From contig CAPQSW010000014.1 of assembly GCA_948688495.1 (NCBI GenBank), positions 8,297 to 72,296 on the forward strand: a stretch of 64,000 nucleotides of DNA, in the 5' to 3' direction. Below the pieces are notes generated by a model. The model did not search any database. It had not been told where the DNA came from and saw only the letters and a list, made by a program, of their open reading frames with translations. This document shows positions 34,961 through 44,565 of the stretch, piece after piece. The first letter of the stretch is position 1. The number at the start of each line of letters is the position of its first letter. The stretch comes from an uncultured Lachnospiraceae bacterium (GTDB lineage Bacteria; Bacillota; Clostridia; Lachnospirales; Lachnospiraceae). The position numbers and the translations under genes are program-made.

Positions 34961-36130
34961 ATGAGAACATACAGCAGAGTCTATGCACAGATAGATTTGG
35001 ATGCCATTCTCCACAACATGGAGCAGATGCGTCAAAGTATCAGCAGGAAAACGAAGATCATGGGCGTAATCAAGGCAGATGGTTATGGACATGGGGCAAT
35101 ACCGATTGGACGGGAGCTGGAGAAGCTTGACGTTACCTGGGGGTATGCTGTGGCAACAGTAGAAGAAGCGGAAATTCTTTACAGAAACGGCCTGAGGAAA
35201 CCGATTCTGACATTGGGGGCATGTTTTCCCGAGAATTTTTTTGCACTTGCAGATAAGCGTATCCGGGCAACCGTATATTCTTTGAGGCAGGCACAGCAGA
35301 TGGAAGAATTTGCCGCAAAAAACGGAAAACAGATCATCATACATGTTAAGATAGATACGGGATTAAGCCGTCTGGGTTTTCAGGTCACGAAAGGGGCAGC
35401 AGATGAAATTGCACAAATTTTTCATATGCCGCATATTTTAATGGAGGGAATGTTTACGCATTTTGCAAAGGCAGACGCCAGGGATAAAACCATGGCAAAT
35501 GAGCAGATGGATAGGTTTGGGCAGATGAAAGATATGCTTTTGGAGCGCGGGATAACGGTTCCTATGATTCACTGTTCCAACAGCGCGGCCATTATAGATA
35601 TGCCAAAGGCAAATATGGACGTGGTGCGTGCTGGAATCAGCCTGTATGGCATGTGGCCGTCAGATGAAGTAAACAAAGAAAATATAAATCTGGCACCGGC
35701 ATTGGCGTTAAAGAGCCGGATCGTTTTCTTAAAGGAGTTAGAAGCTGGGAGGACCATCAGTTATGGGGCGACTTATGAGACGACAAAAAAACAACGGATA
35801 GCAACCATACCGGTTGGTTATGGAGACGGATATCCCAGAAGCCTTTCCGGCAAAGGGTATGTGCTGATACACGGCATGCGGGCTCCAATCTGTGGCAGGA
35901 TCTGTATGGATCAGTTTATGGCAGACGTCACCCATATCCCGGAGGCAGAGGAGGGAGATGAGGTAGTACTGGCAGGTACGGATGGCAGTGAAAGCATTTC
36001 CCTGGAGGAATTAGGGGAGCTTTCCGGTAGGTTTAACTATGAATTTGCCTGTGATCTGGGCAAACGTATTCCGCGTGTTTATGTCAAGGGAGGCAGGGTT
36101 GTAGAAACAAAGGACTATTTTGGAGAGTAA
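34961..36130 (+). CDS. alr: Alanine racemase
   Basis: A PLP enzyme that makes D-alanine for peptidoglycan. The PLP lysine is Lys38 in VIKADGYGHGA. The HCSNSAA, RAGISLYG and VGYGDGYPR stretches are conserved. Length 389 residues. The ATG at 34961 begins at the usual position before the first strand (YAQIDLDAI); AAGGAAG lies upstream. A longer frame from GTG 34904 is unlikely. A tiny 22-codon frame (34896-34964) with GGAGGAG inside it overlaps the start. It precedes mazF, as in many Firmicutes. Confidence 0.96.
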   Translation: MRTYSRVYAQIDLDAILHNMEQMRQSISRKTKIMGVIKADGYGHGAIPIGRELEKLDVTWGYAVATVEEAEILYRNGLRKPILTLGACFPENFFALADKRIRATVYSLRQAQQMEEFAAKNGKQIIIHVKIDTGLSRLGFQVTKGAADEIAQIFHMPHILMEGMFTHFAKADARDKTMANEQMDRFGQMKDMLLERGITVPMIHCSNSAAIIDMPKANMDVVRAGISLYGMWPSDEVNKENINLAPALALKSRIVFLKELEAGRTISYGATYETTKKQRIATIPVGYGDGYPRSLSGKGYVLIHGMRAPICGRICMDQFMADVTHIPEAEEGDEVVLAGTDGSESISLEELGELSGRFNYEFACDLGKRIPRVYVKGGRVVETKDYFGE

Positions 36131-36199
36131 ACCTGAATACACACGAAGAAATTGGGAAGAATAGGAAAATAACCTATAGAGTTTTGGAGTGTGAGAAAA

Positions 36200-36547
36200 G
36201 TGATTATTCATAGAGGAGATATTTATTATGCAGACCTGCGCCCGGTGGTGGGCTCGGAACAGGGAGGGATTCGTCCGGTCCTGATTATACAAAATGATGT
36301 TGGCAACCGGCACAGTCCTACCGTAATCTGTGCGGCCATTACATCAAAGATGAATAAGGCAAAGCTTCCTACCCATGTAGAGCTGGAGGCGGGAAAATAT
36401 GACCTGGTAAAAGATTCTGTTGTCCTTTTAGAGCAGCTAAGGACAATTGACAAACAGAGATTGAAAGATAAAATCTGCCGTCTTGACAGTGAAATATTAA
36501 AAAGAGTGGACAGAGCACTTGAAATCAGTCTTGAATTGTATACATAA
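36200..36547 (+). CDS. mazF: MazF/PemK-family endoribonuclease toxin (no adjacent antitoxin)
   Basis: A 115-residue ribosome-independent mRNA interferase. RGDIYYADL and GSEQGGIRP (residues 18-26, catalytic Arg25) with AAITS (Thr48) match MazF. The GTG at 36200 places the start exactly where homologues begin and has GGAG 10 bases upstream; a GTG at 36191 is the alternative. In Bacillus the order is alr-mazE-mazF, but only about 70 bases separate alr from mazF here and no antitoxin frame fits. The antitoxin is either encoded elsewhere or absent. Confidence 0.92.
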   Translation: MIIHRGDIYYADLRPVVGSEQGGIRPVLIIQNDVGNRHSPTVICAAITSKMNKAKLPTHVELEAGKYDLVKDSVVLLEQLRTIDKQRLKDKICRLDSEILKRVDRALEISLELYT

Positions 36548-36550
36548 ATC

Positions 36551-36579
36551 TTGACTAATATACGGCAAAATGGTATATT
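36551..36579 (+). promoter_or_regulatory. Promoter of the CNNM/CBS gene
   Basis: TTGACT (36551-36556), 17-bp spacer and TATATT (36574-36579), directly after mazF. Confidence 0.65.
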
Positions 36580-36633
36580 TCAAGTGTTTGCTGGAATCAG
36601 CGGAAAGTACAAAGAGAAAAAGGAGTAGTGAGA

Positions 36634-37971
36634 ATGGATGATGGCGGTAGTCCGGCCATAGGGTTATTGGCTTTTTTGGTGTTGACAGTAATAAATGGGC
36701 TCTTATATGGTTTTCTTACAGCTTTGGAGGAAACTAGTGAAAGTCAGATACACAAGCGGGCGGACGAAGGAAACAAACATGCGGCATGGCTGACCACGGT
36801 GAAGGCTGATCCCTATAAGGTCAGACATTCTATCCAGATTATAATGACATTTGTCAGCAGTATTTTCGGAATTTATCTGATACGTTTGCTGGGAATTGCC
36901 TTTATGCGGAGTTTTCTGAATGAAAAAGCGGCAGTTTATCTGCATATTTTATGTTATGTGATTGCTGCTGTGCTGGGGATTTTTCTGTTTGCTGTGCTGG
37001 GAATTATTGCGCCACAAAAGGTTGCGGCAAGAAAGTCTGAAAAATGGCTGTTTGCCGTGGCAGGGATTGTGCGCGGGATGGTTAGTGTCATAAAGCCTTA
37101 TATGGTGTTAGCAGAAGCGGTGTCAAATCTTACTGCGCGTATTGCCGGGGTAGATCCAAATGCCAGTTTTGATGACGTGACTGAGGAGGAAATTATCTCC
37201 ATGGTCAATGAGGGGCATGAACAGGGGGTGCTTCAGGCGAGTGAGGCAGAGATGATTCACAATATTTTTGAATTTGACGATAAGGAAGCCAAGGATATCA
37301 TGACCCACCGCAAGAATATTGCCGTGGTGGACGCCCATATGCAATTGTATGAGGTGCTGGAATTTGTTCTAAATGGGAATAATTCACGTTTTCCGGTTTA
37401 CCGGGAGGACATTGACAACATTGTCGGCGTGATACATATGAAAGACGTGATGATTGAAAGCCGTAAGGAAGAATACCTGAACTGGAGGGTGCAGGATATT
37501 CCGGGACTGGTGCGGGAGGCTGTGTTCATTCCTGAGACGAGGAATATCAACGATCTGTTTAAGATGATGCAGTCACAGAAGAACCATATGGTGATCGTGG
37601 TGGATGAGTATGGGCAGACAGCGGGAATCGTAGCAATGGAGGATATTCTGGAAGAAATTGTAGGAAATATCTTTGATGAGTACGATGAAGAGGACACTGC
37701 GATTGTCCATCAGGAAGACGGGAGCTATCTCATGAGCGGGATGGCGTCTTTTGATGAGGTGTGCGATGTCTTGCAGATCTCCGTGGACGAACAGGAATTT
37801 GATACGCTCAATGGATTTTTGATTTCCCTGATTGGTAAGATTCCGGCGGACCATGAGAGGTTTCAGTTGGAATACCAGGGATGGAATTTTGAGGTATCGG
37901 CGGTAAGGGATAAGATAATCCATACAGTAAAAGTTACAAGTTGTCCCCGGCAGGAGGACGAAGCAGGGTAG
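36634..37971 (+). CDS. CNNM/CorC-HlyC family membrane protein with CBS pair
   Basis: A 445-residue protein. Three to four TM helices (to about residue 155) form a CNNM-like domain. A linker with TEEEIISMVNEGHEQGVL leads to two CBS domains (about 205-325, including IMTHRKNIAVVD and VDEYGQTAGIVAMEDILEE split). A C-terminal CorC_HlyC domain follows. Relatives are linked to Mg2+ or Co2+ handling, and older names call them haemolysins without good ground. ATG at 36634 follows AAGGAG; the GTG at 36628 is too close to it. Confidence 0.92.
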   Translation: MDDGGSPAIGLLAFLVLTVINGLLYGFLTALEETSESQIHKRADEGNKHAAWLTTVKADPYKVRHSIQIIMTFVSSIFGIYLIRLLGIAFMRSFLNEKAAVYLHILCYVIAAVLGIFLFAVLGIIAPQKVAARKSEKWLFAVAGIVRGMVSVIKPYMVLAEAVSNLTARIAGVDPNASFDDVTEEEIISMVNEGHEQGVLQASEAEMIHNIFEFDDKEAKDIMTHRKNIAVVDAHMQLYEVLEFVLNGNNSRFPVYREDIDNIVGVIHMKDVMIESRKEEYLNWRVQDIPGLVREAVFIPETRNINDLFKMMQSQKNHMVIVVDEYGQTAGIVAMEDILEEIVGNIFDEYDEEDTAIVHQEDGSYLMSGMASFDEVCDVLQISVDEQEFDTLNGFLISLIGKIPADHERFQLEYQGWNFEVSAVRDKIIHTVKVTSCPRQEDEAG

Positions 37972-38054
37972 CGCATGCAGCAGTTGGTTTTGCACAGCGA
38001 AAATAAAAGGCAGAAAATTACTTACTATAACAAGAAGAGAAAAGAGGAGAAAAC

Positions 38055-38783
38055 ATGTCAGGACATTCTAAGTTTGCAAATATCAAACATAAAAAAGAAA
38101 AAAATGATGCGGCAAAAGGTAAGATTTTTACAATTATCGGAAGGGAACTTGCAGTTGCAGTGAAGGAAGGCGGTCCAGATCCGGCGAATAACAGCAAATT
38201 GAGGGATGTGATTGCCAAGGCGAAGGCAAACAATATGCCCAATGATACGATTGACCGCGGGATTAAGAAGGCTGCCGGGGATGCGGGTTCCGTGAACTAT
38301 GAGTTTGTGTCTTATGAGGGCTATGGACCGAATGGGACGGCGATTATCGTAGATGCGCTGACGGATAACAAGAACCGTACGGCTGCAAATGTCAGAAGTG
38401 CATTTACCAAAGGATATGGAAATGTCGGGACTCCCGGCTGTGTATCTTATATGTTTGACAAGAAAGGCCAGATTATCATCGACAAAGAAGAATGTGAGAT
38501 GGAAGCAGATGATTTGATGATGACTGCGTTAGACGCGGGCGCGGAGGACTTTGGCGAGGAGGAGGACAGCTATGAGGTGATTACTGCCCCAGATGATTTT
38601 AGCAGCGTTCGAGAGAAATTGGAGGAAGCAGGCATTACCATGGCGTCGGCAGAGGTGACGATGATTCCGCAGACCTGGGTAGAGCTTACCGATGAGACAG
38701 CGATTAAGAATTTGCAGAAGACGCTGGACCTTCTGGATGAGGATGATGATGTCCAGGCAGTGTACCATAACTGGGACGAGTAA
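38055..38783 (+). CDS. YebC/PmpR-family protein
   Basis: A 242-residue protein with the three-domain YebC pattern: MSGHSKFANIKHKKEKNDAA-type start, AKANNMPNDTIDRGIKKA, and the acidic C-terminal region. Family members act as DNA-binding regulators, and some have been tied to translation of proline stretches. AGAGGAG precedes the ATG. Confidence 0.96.
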   Translation: MSGHSKFANIKHKKEKNDAAKGKIFTIIGRELAVAVKEGGPDPANNSKLRDVIAKAKANNMPNDTIDRGIKKAAGDAGSVNYEFVSYEGYGPNGTAIIVDALTDNKNRTAANVRSAFTKGYGNVGTPGCVSYMFDKKGQIIIDKEECEMEADDLMMTALDAGAEDFGEEEDSYEVITAPDDFSSVREKLEEAGITMASAEVTMIPQTWVELTDETAIKNLQKTLDLLDEDDDVQAVYHNWDE

Positions 38784-38817
38784 TCCTGGTGGGCGAATTT
38801 TATATTGGAGCGAAAAG

Positions 38818-38852
38818 AAATGGCATTCCAAAGACAGGAGTGTCATTTTTTA
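38818..38852 (+). terminator. Terminator after yebC
   Basis: A 12-bp stem including G-U pairs (38818-38829 against 38837-38848) is followed by TTTTTTA. Confidence 0.75.
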
Positions 38853-38905
38853 CGTTTGCTCTGTGATAAATATACAAAAATTGTTGCCAAAAGTTGAAAT
38901 TTCTG

Positions 38906-38935
38906 TTGATTTTTTACCATCATACGGTTTATAAT
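38906..38935 (+). promoter_or_regulatory. Promoter of the GH59-like gene
   Basis: TTGATT (38906-38911), 18-bp spacer and TATAAT (38930-38935), 29 bases before the ATG. Confidence 0.6.
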
Positions 38936-38964
38936 TATGATAAAAAAATGGGAGGGATATTTTT

Positions 38965-41900
38965 ATGAGACTTAGAGGAAAGAAAATTCTCAGTTTTGCC
39001 CTGGCAGCAGTAATGGCGGCAACATTTCCCGTTATGGACACAAGGGTCCAGGCAGCGGGGACTGACGCAGATTACACCGTGACCGTCAAGGGCAGCGATG
39101 TTGCGGCGGCTGCCAGCAATATCAATGGGCTGACCTACAAAGGATTTGGAATGCTCAACGGCAACAGCACCAGCAATCTTCTTCTGGATTACAAGTATGA
39201 GAATCCGGAGAAGTACAATGAGATGATGCAGTATCTGTTTGGCGGGAAATACCCATTGTTTACCCATATCAAGATGGAGCTGGGCAACGATGGCAATAAC
39301 TCCACCGGGGCAGAGGCGTGCACGATGCGTTACGAGAATGAAGAAGCGGATGCTTCCCGTTCTCCAGGATTTGTAATGGCGGCAGACGCCAAGAAGATTA
39401 ATCCGGATGTTAAGATCAGTATCCTGCGCTGGGAGGTGCCGAAATGGGTGGCAGCGAAGAATACGAACAGCAACAGTGGGAAGCTGTCATCTGGAGCATG
39501 CTACGAGGCAGCATACAAATGGTACAGGGAAACTATTTTTGACGCCTATGAGAAATATGGCTATGTGGTTGATTTTGTGGACCCTGATAAGAATGAGACC
39601 ACTGTTCCGGATACGGCGTTTATCAAGTGGTTTTCCAACCGGGTGAAGAGTGAGACAGCTTTTCCATCCTATATGGATGCCAAAGCCCAGGCAGCTTACA
39701 AGAGCATTCGTATTATCGCTTCCGATGAGAACAAGTCGCTTCAGATTGTTCCAAAGATGCGTGAAGACAAGGATTTATATGATGCGGTCGACATTATCGG
39801 ATTCCATTACCGCACCAATGCCACGGATGATTATGTAAAGATGGCAGACGAGGATGATAAAGAAGTATGGTACAGCGAGGGATGCGCGACCTTTGGCTAC
39901 AGCGAGCTGCAGAAGAATAAGACGTCTGCTTATTCCGGGGGAGGTTACGAAAATGATCCTGCATACGGCGTGGGTACTTTCGGCGGATTCCAGGGACCTC
40001 TGGCACTTGTGGACAGCTTTATCACGGCTTTTTCATCTTCCCGCCGGACACATTACATGTTCCAGCCTGCAATCGGTTCCTTCTATGAAGGGATTCAGTA
40101 TGGGCATAAGGAACTCCTGAGCGCAAGGGATCCCTGGAGCGGTTACATCCACTATGATCCGGCACTCTATATGCTGGAGCACTTTGCCAAGTTTGCAAAA
40201 ACTGGCTGGGAGGACAGCCAGCCGGATACCAATGACATCTGGCGCGTGATTACCAGTGCGACAGGTGCGGCTTTTACGGGAAGCGATAAGGAACATACGA
40301 CGGCAGGGATTGACGGAAAAGCAGGCTATATGACGCTTGCATCGCCGGATAAGAAGGATTTTTCCGTAGTAATTGTAAATAATACCCGCAATGAGAAAAG
40401 CTTTCTGATTGACGAGCAGGATATGGCGATTTCTTCTGATAATCTTAATCTCTGGCTGACAGATACAGACAGCTATCTGCAGAATACAGGAACGGTTGCG
40501 CGGGGAGTAAATGGCTGGTATCTGACCGTACCGCCTTACAGTGTTTCCACTGCAACGACGCTTGATACGGTTCCAGAGCGTGCGCCGGTAGATAATATCC
40601 ATAACGAAGACCGTACGGTATTAGACACGGATAAGACCGGACATGTGAACGGCGTGACAACGGATAATGTATTGTATGCAGATGATTTTGAATATAGAGA
40701 AGAACCGGCAAATTATCTCAAGGAGCGCGGCAATGAGCCACGTTATATGCTGGACGCCCACGGTGCATGGGTAGTTGAAAACGGCAGACTGAAACAGGAG
40801 CTTGCGAACAGTGTTGACCAGTGGAATGGCGGAGACCCGTCTACGATTGTGGGAGATTTCCGCTGGATGGACTATATGACCTCTGTGGATGTGGAAATTC
40901 CCAATGCTTCCAGCAGCGTATGGGCGCGTTTGACAACACGCGCACAGACCGGCATGAACTGGGATAACAGCGGTTATACTTTAGAAATGAATGGAAGCGG
41001 CACATGGAAGCTGTACCGCATCGGAACGGTAGTGAAAGAGGGAACGGTTGCTTCCAATCCGGCAGGGAAATACAATGTCAGAATAGTGGCTTTTGGGGAC
41101 ACGATAAGAGTGCTCATTGATAACCGGACGGTTGCGACTTATCAAGATGCAGCCCCCATTCTTTCCGGTCGTGTAAAACTAAGTTCCACATGGAATCAGG
41201 TGTATTTTGATAATCTTCTGGTAGAGACAGTCGACGGCGGTATTCCGTATGCGCTTAGCATGGTGGATGGACAGGATGATTCTGTGAATTATGAAGGAAA
41301 CTGGACCATTAAGAACCCAGGCGGCGGAAGCGCGGATGACTGGTACCGTACTTTGTCTGTCACCAGTACGGCAAATGCGTCGTTTAACTTTAAAGTGAAA
41401 GGCTGCGGCTTTGCGATTCTTGGAGCGAATGACGGGACTGCCAAATTGGACGTCACCGTGGACGGTGAGCTGAAAGAAGAAAATGCAGCTACAGTTGCAT
41501 CGCCTTCCCGCGGTGAGACGTACATCCTTTCGGATTTGCCGAACGGGGAACATAGAGTTGAGGTGGTTGTAAAATCAGGAAAGCTTCAGATTGACGCGTT
41601 GTATGGACTGGGAGAACGCCGTGCAGCGAACGATAATGTTGTCCTCTCTGTTAAGACAGAGATTCCCTCCATACCGGTTCTGCTCACAGGCGATATTAGC
41701 ACTGTGGTTAATGATCTGCCTAAGCAGGTAGACGTAGAGACAATCAATGGAGAGACTGTCCAGAAAGACGTAATCTGGAATACAAGCGCATCACAGTTTG
41801 ACGGAACAGAGTTCCGGGCATCGAGCATTACCGGTACGGTATGGAACTGTCTGACGCCCTGGGGCGCACCGTTGACCGTTACCGTGCCTGTTGAACGGGT

Positions 41901-43386
41901 GATTCCGTCTGATACCGTATACTTTATTGACAGTGTAGACAATCCTCCCTCCCTTAGTTCCACAGAGCCATATGATGAGGTTAAGGGAAAGCTTGGTGAT
42001 AAGCTTTTGAATGAGAAATATGACCAGTTAAAGACAGACGGCAATACATGGGGACAGGTAGATACAGGCGGAAAGGCAAAGGGTTATAATAATGATACCA
42101 CCGATATGACAGCGACCGGACTCTACGGCAAGGAGGACAAGGAAGGAATAACCTTATCTTATGCAGTTACCCTGCCTGCCGGAAAGTACAAACTGCTCTC
42201 AGGTCACCGAGAATGGTGGGGGAATGCGCGCAATATGGCGGCATCCATTAATTTTGCCGGAAAGAAGCAGTCGGAGACGAGTATTAGTCTGGGCGGAAAC
42301 AGTGATTATATTAATACAGCATCTTTCACCTTAGACAGTGAACAGCTTGTAACCTATACAATGACGTCAAAGAACGGTCAGGCTCCGGTAATCAGCTGGC
42401 TGGCAGTGATCGGGGACAATAAGGCAGCGCATGAACATGAGTACACACATATCATGGACAACGGCGACGGTACGCATACGATGGTCTGCAAAGACGGGGA
42501 CGATACGAAGAAGGAAGCACACAGCTTTGAGTATAAGGATAACGGCGATGGGAAGCATACGGCCACCTGTAAGGTATGTAAATACAGCGAGACAGAAGAT
42601 CATACTGTAAAATGCAAAGAGAGCAGCAATGGCAGGCATGAATTTTATTGTGAAAATTGCAATTACAGTAAAATGGAAAACCACAGCCTGAAATATACAG
42701 ACAATAAAAACGGCAAGCACACGGAATCCTGTAAAACCTGCGGTTACAGCAAGACGGAGGCACATACTTACCAGAACGGCGTCTGTATCAAATGCAGGGC
42801 TGTGAAAGGGGAAACCGTGGTAAGACTTTCGACCCCGGCAATCTCCAGTATTACCAATGAAAGTAAAGGAATCAAGATAAGCTGGAAGAAGATTTCCAAT
42901 GCCAAAGGGTACTATGTTTACCGCAAGACAGGAAAAGGCAAGCTTCAGAAGGTTGGGACCATTATGAAAGCTGACACAACCTCCTTTACAGACACGAGTG
43001 TGAAGAAAAAGAATGGCACGTCATACCAGTATCAGATATGCGCATATAATGGAAATAGTTATAGCAAGTACTCCGCTGCCAAAACAATGATCCGACTTAC
43101 CGCGAATAAGCTTACCAGTGTCAAGAATGTGAAGGGTAAGAAGATCCAGGTGAAATGGGCGAAAAATACAAAATGCGGCGGGTACGAGATTTGGTATTCT
43201 ACCAGCAAGAAGTTTAGCGGCGCCAAGAAAGTGAAAGTTTCAGGGGCAAAGAAGACAACGACAACGATAAAGGGACTGAAGAAGAACAAGACTTATTATG
43301 TCCGCATCAGGTGCTATAAGAAATCCGGGAAGGCGACCTATGTTTCTGGATGGAGTAGCAGCAAGAAAGTAAAAATTAAAAAATAA
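38965..43386 (+). CDS. Large secreted multi-domain glycoside hydrolase, GH59-like
   Basis: A 1473-residue exported protein; the signal peptide ends after VQA (residue 30). The catalytic region (about 40-530) has the TIM-barrel order of the galactocerebrosidase family (GH59, clan GH-A). Candidate acid/base is Glu211 in the NE pair after VDFVDPDK, and candidate nucleophile is Glu305 in WYSEGCATFG. A lectin-like beta region (about 570-755), a further beta module, an Ig-like domain (about 890-985) and a carbohydrate-binding-like module (about 995-1150) follow. Next are five Cys/His repeats of about 27 residues (about 1155-1275) and two Fn3 domains. No LPXTG, SLH or dockerin is seen. The substrate may be a beta-galactoside, but the family call is by motif and could be a related GH30 clan member. 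GGAGG precedes the ATG. Confidence 0.75.
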   Translation: MRLRGKKILSFALAAVMAATFPVMDTRVQAAGTDADYTVTVKGSDVAAAASNINGLTYKGFGMLNGNSTSNLLLDYKYENPEKYNEMMQYLFGGKYPLFTHIKMELGNDGNNSTGAEACTMRYENEEADASRSPGFVMAADAKKINPDVKISILRWEVPKWVAAKNTNSNSGKLSSGACYEAAYKWYRETIFDAYEKYGYVVDFVDPDKNETTVPDTAFIKWFSNRVKSETAFPSYMDAKAQAAYKSIRIIASDENKSLQIVPKMREDKDLYDAVDIIGFHYRTNATDDYVKMADEDDKEVWYSEGCATFGYSELQKNKTSAYSGGGYENDPAYGVGTFGGFQGPLALVDSFITAFSSSRRTHYMFQPAIGSFYEGIQYGHKELLSARDPWSGYIHYDPALYMLEHFAKFAKTGWEDSQPDTNDIWRVITSATGAAFTGSDKEHTTAGIDGKAGYMTLASPDKKDFSVVIVNNTRNEKSFLIDEQDMAISSDNLNLWLTDTDSYLQNTGTVARGVNGWYLTVPPYSVSTATTLDTVPERAPVDNIHNEDRTVLDTDKTGHVNGVTTDNVLYADDFEYREEPANYLKERGNEPRYMLDAHGAWVVENGRLKQELANSVDQWNGGDPSTIVGDFRWMDYMTSVDVEIPNASSSVWARLTTRAQTGMNWDNSGYTLEMNGSGTWKLYRIGTVVKEGTVASNPAGKYNVRIVAFGDTIRVLIDNRTVATYQDAAPILSGRVKLSSTWNQVYFDNLLVETVDGGIPYALSMVDGQDDSVNYEGNWTIKNPGGGSADDWYRTLSVTSTANASFNFKVKGCGFAILGANDGTAKLDVTVDGELKEENAATVASPSRGETYILSDLPNGEHRVEVVVKSGKLQIDALYGLGERRAANDNVVLSVKTEIPSIPVLLTGDISTVVNDLPKQVDVETINGETVQKDVIWNTSASQFDGTEFRASSITGTVWNCLTPWGAPLTVTVPVERVIPSDTVYFIDSVDNPPSLSSTEPYDEVKGKLGDKLLNEKYDQLKTDGNTWGQVDTGGKAKGYNNDTTDMTATGLYGKEDKEGITLSYAVTLPAGKYKLLSGHREWWGNARNMAASINFAGKKQSETSISLGGNSDYINTASFTLDSEQLVTYTMTSKNGQAPVISWLAVIGDNKAAHEHEYTHIMDNGDGTHTMVCKDGDDTKKEAHSFEYKDNGDGKHTATCKVCKYSETEDHTVKCKESSNGRHEFYCENCNYSKMENHSLKYTDNKNGKHTESCKTCGYSKTEAHTYQNGVCIKCRAVKGETVVRLSTPAISSITNESKGIKISWKKISNAKGYYVYRKTGKGKLQKVGTIMKADTTSFTDTSVKKKNGTSYQYQICAYNGNSYSKYSAAKTMIRLTANKLTSVKNVKGKKIQVKWAKNTKCGGYEIWYSTSKKFSGAKKVKVSGAKKTTTTIKGLKKNKTYYVRIRCYKKSGKATYVSGWSSSKKVKIKK

Positions 43387-43396
43387 CAAGACATAA

Positions 43397-43420
43397 GGAG
43401 GCTGTCAGATGACAGCCTCC
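43397..43420 (+). terminator. Hairpin between the two glycoside hydrolase genes
   Basis: A perfect 10-bp stem with a 4-base loop (43397-43406 against 43411-43420). Only a short CTT follows, so it may be an attenuating or stabilising hairpin rather than a full terminator. Confidence 0.45.
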
Positions 43421-43469
43421 CTTGGGTGGCAGTAATTATGCATAGGTTTGTCACAGATAGGAGCATGAT

Positions 43470-44486
43470 ATGGAAAATAGAAAAGATGACAATAACAGAA
43501 TCAGCGTAAGAAAATGGTACGGGATCCTTTTACTGGCAATGTTGTTTATCCTGGCGCTGGACGTTACGCCGGTCCAGGCGGCAAAGATTCCGGCGCTAAA
43601 GGTTAAGGGAACCCATCTGGTCAATTCCAAAGGGAAAAAGGTACAGCTCAAAGGAGTCAGCACGCATGGAATGTCATGGTATCCAGAGTATGCGAATCAG
43701 AAGGCTTTTACTCAGATGAAGAAGAAATGGGGGATCAATACCGTAAGACTTGCCGTTTATACGGCAGAGTACAACGGTTACTGCACCGGGGATGCGAAAA
43801 ACCGCAAAGCGCTTGAGAAAAAGATTGACCAGGGTGTACAGTATGCCACGAAGGCAGGGCTTTATGTAATCATAGACTGGCACATTTTAAGTGATGGCAA
43901 TCCGAAGACATATGAAAAGCAATCACTGGCATTTTTTAAGAAGATGGCCTCCAAGTATAAAAAGAATACGAATGTAATCTACGAAATCTGCAATGAGCCC
44001 AACGGAGGGACCTCCTGGGAAACGATTAGGTCTTATGCAAAGAAAGTGGTGAAGGCAATCCGCGCCAGGGATAAGAATGCAGTTATCCTTGTAGGGACGC
44101 CCAATTGGTCACAGGATGTGGACATTGCGGCGGAACGTCCGCTTAAAGGGTACAAAAATGTGATGTACACACTACATTTTTATGCGGGAACCCACGGGGA
44201 GTATCTCAGGGAAAAAGCCCAGAAAGCTTTGGATAAGGGACTGCCTTTGTTCGTTTCGGAGTTTGGCATTTCCGATGCTTCGGGGAATGGAAATTTGAAT
44301 AAGACAGAGGGCAGCAAATGGATGAAGTTTTTAAGGAAGAATAAGATTGGCTATGTTGGCTGGAATCTGTCGAATAAGGATGAGAGCTCTGCCCTCCTGA
44401 AATCCTCCTGCAAAAAGACGTCAGGATTTACAAATGGAAATCTGACGCCCTGGGGGAAATGGCTGTTAAAAGAGTTTAAGAAGTAG
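43470..44486 (+). CDS. Secreted GH5-family endoglucanase-like hydrolase
   Basis: A 338-residue secreted cellulase-family enzyme. The signal peptide has a long hydrophilic n-region and ends after VQA (residue 37). The catalytic pair is Glu176 (CNEPNGG) and Glu264 (FVSEFG), and LKGVSTHGMSWYP and VIIDWHILSDGNP are typical of GH5 subfamily 2 members. It lacks any binding module. It is the partner of the GH59-like gene 83 bp upstream, suggesting that this locus degrades plant or host polysaccharides. An AGGAG site lies upstream of the ATG. Confidence 0.93.
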   Translation: MENRKDDNNRISVRKWYGILLLAMLFILALDVTPVQAAKIPALKVKGTHLVNSKGKKVQLKGVSTHGMSWYPEYANQKAFTQMKKKWGINTVRLAVYTAEYNGYCTGDAKNRKALEKKIDQGVQYATKAGLYVIIDWHILSDGNPKTYEKQSLAFFKKMASKYKKNTNVIYEICNEPNGGTSWETIRSYAKKVVKAIRARDKNAVILVGTPNWSQDVDIAAERPLKGYKNVMYTLHFYAGTHGEYLREKAQKALDKGLPLFVSEFGISDASGNGNLNKTEGSKWMKFLRKNKIGYVGWNLSNKDESSALLKSSCKKTSGFTNGNLTPWGKWLLKEFKK

Positions 44487-44565
44487 GGAAATCTTTCGTG
44501 GCTGGGATTTTTTTCTAGCCTTATAGGCATACTTGTGCTAGAATGGAAGAAAAGGAGGAGATTAG

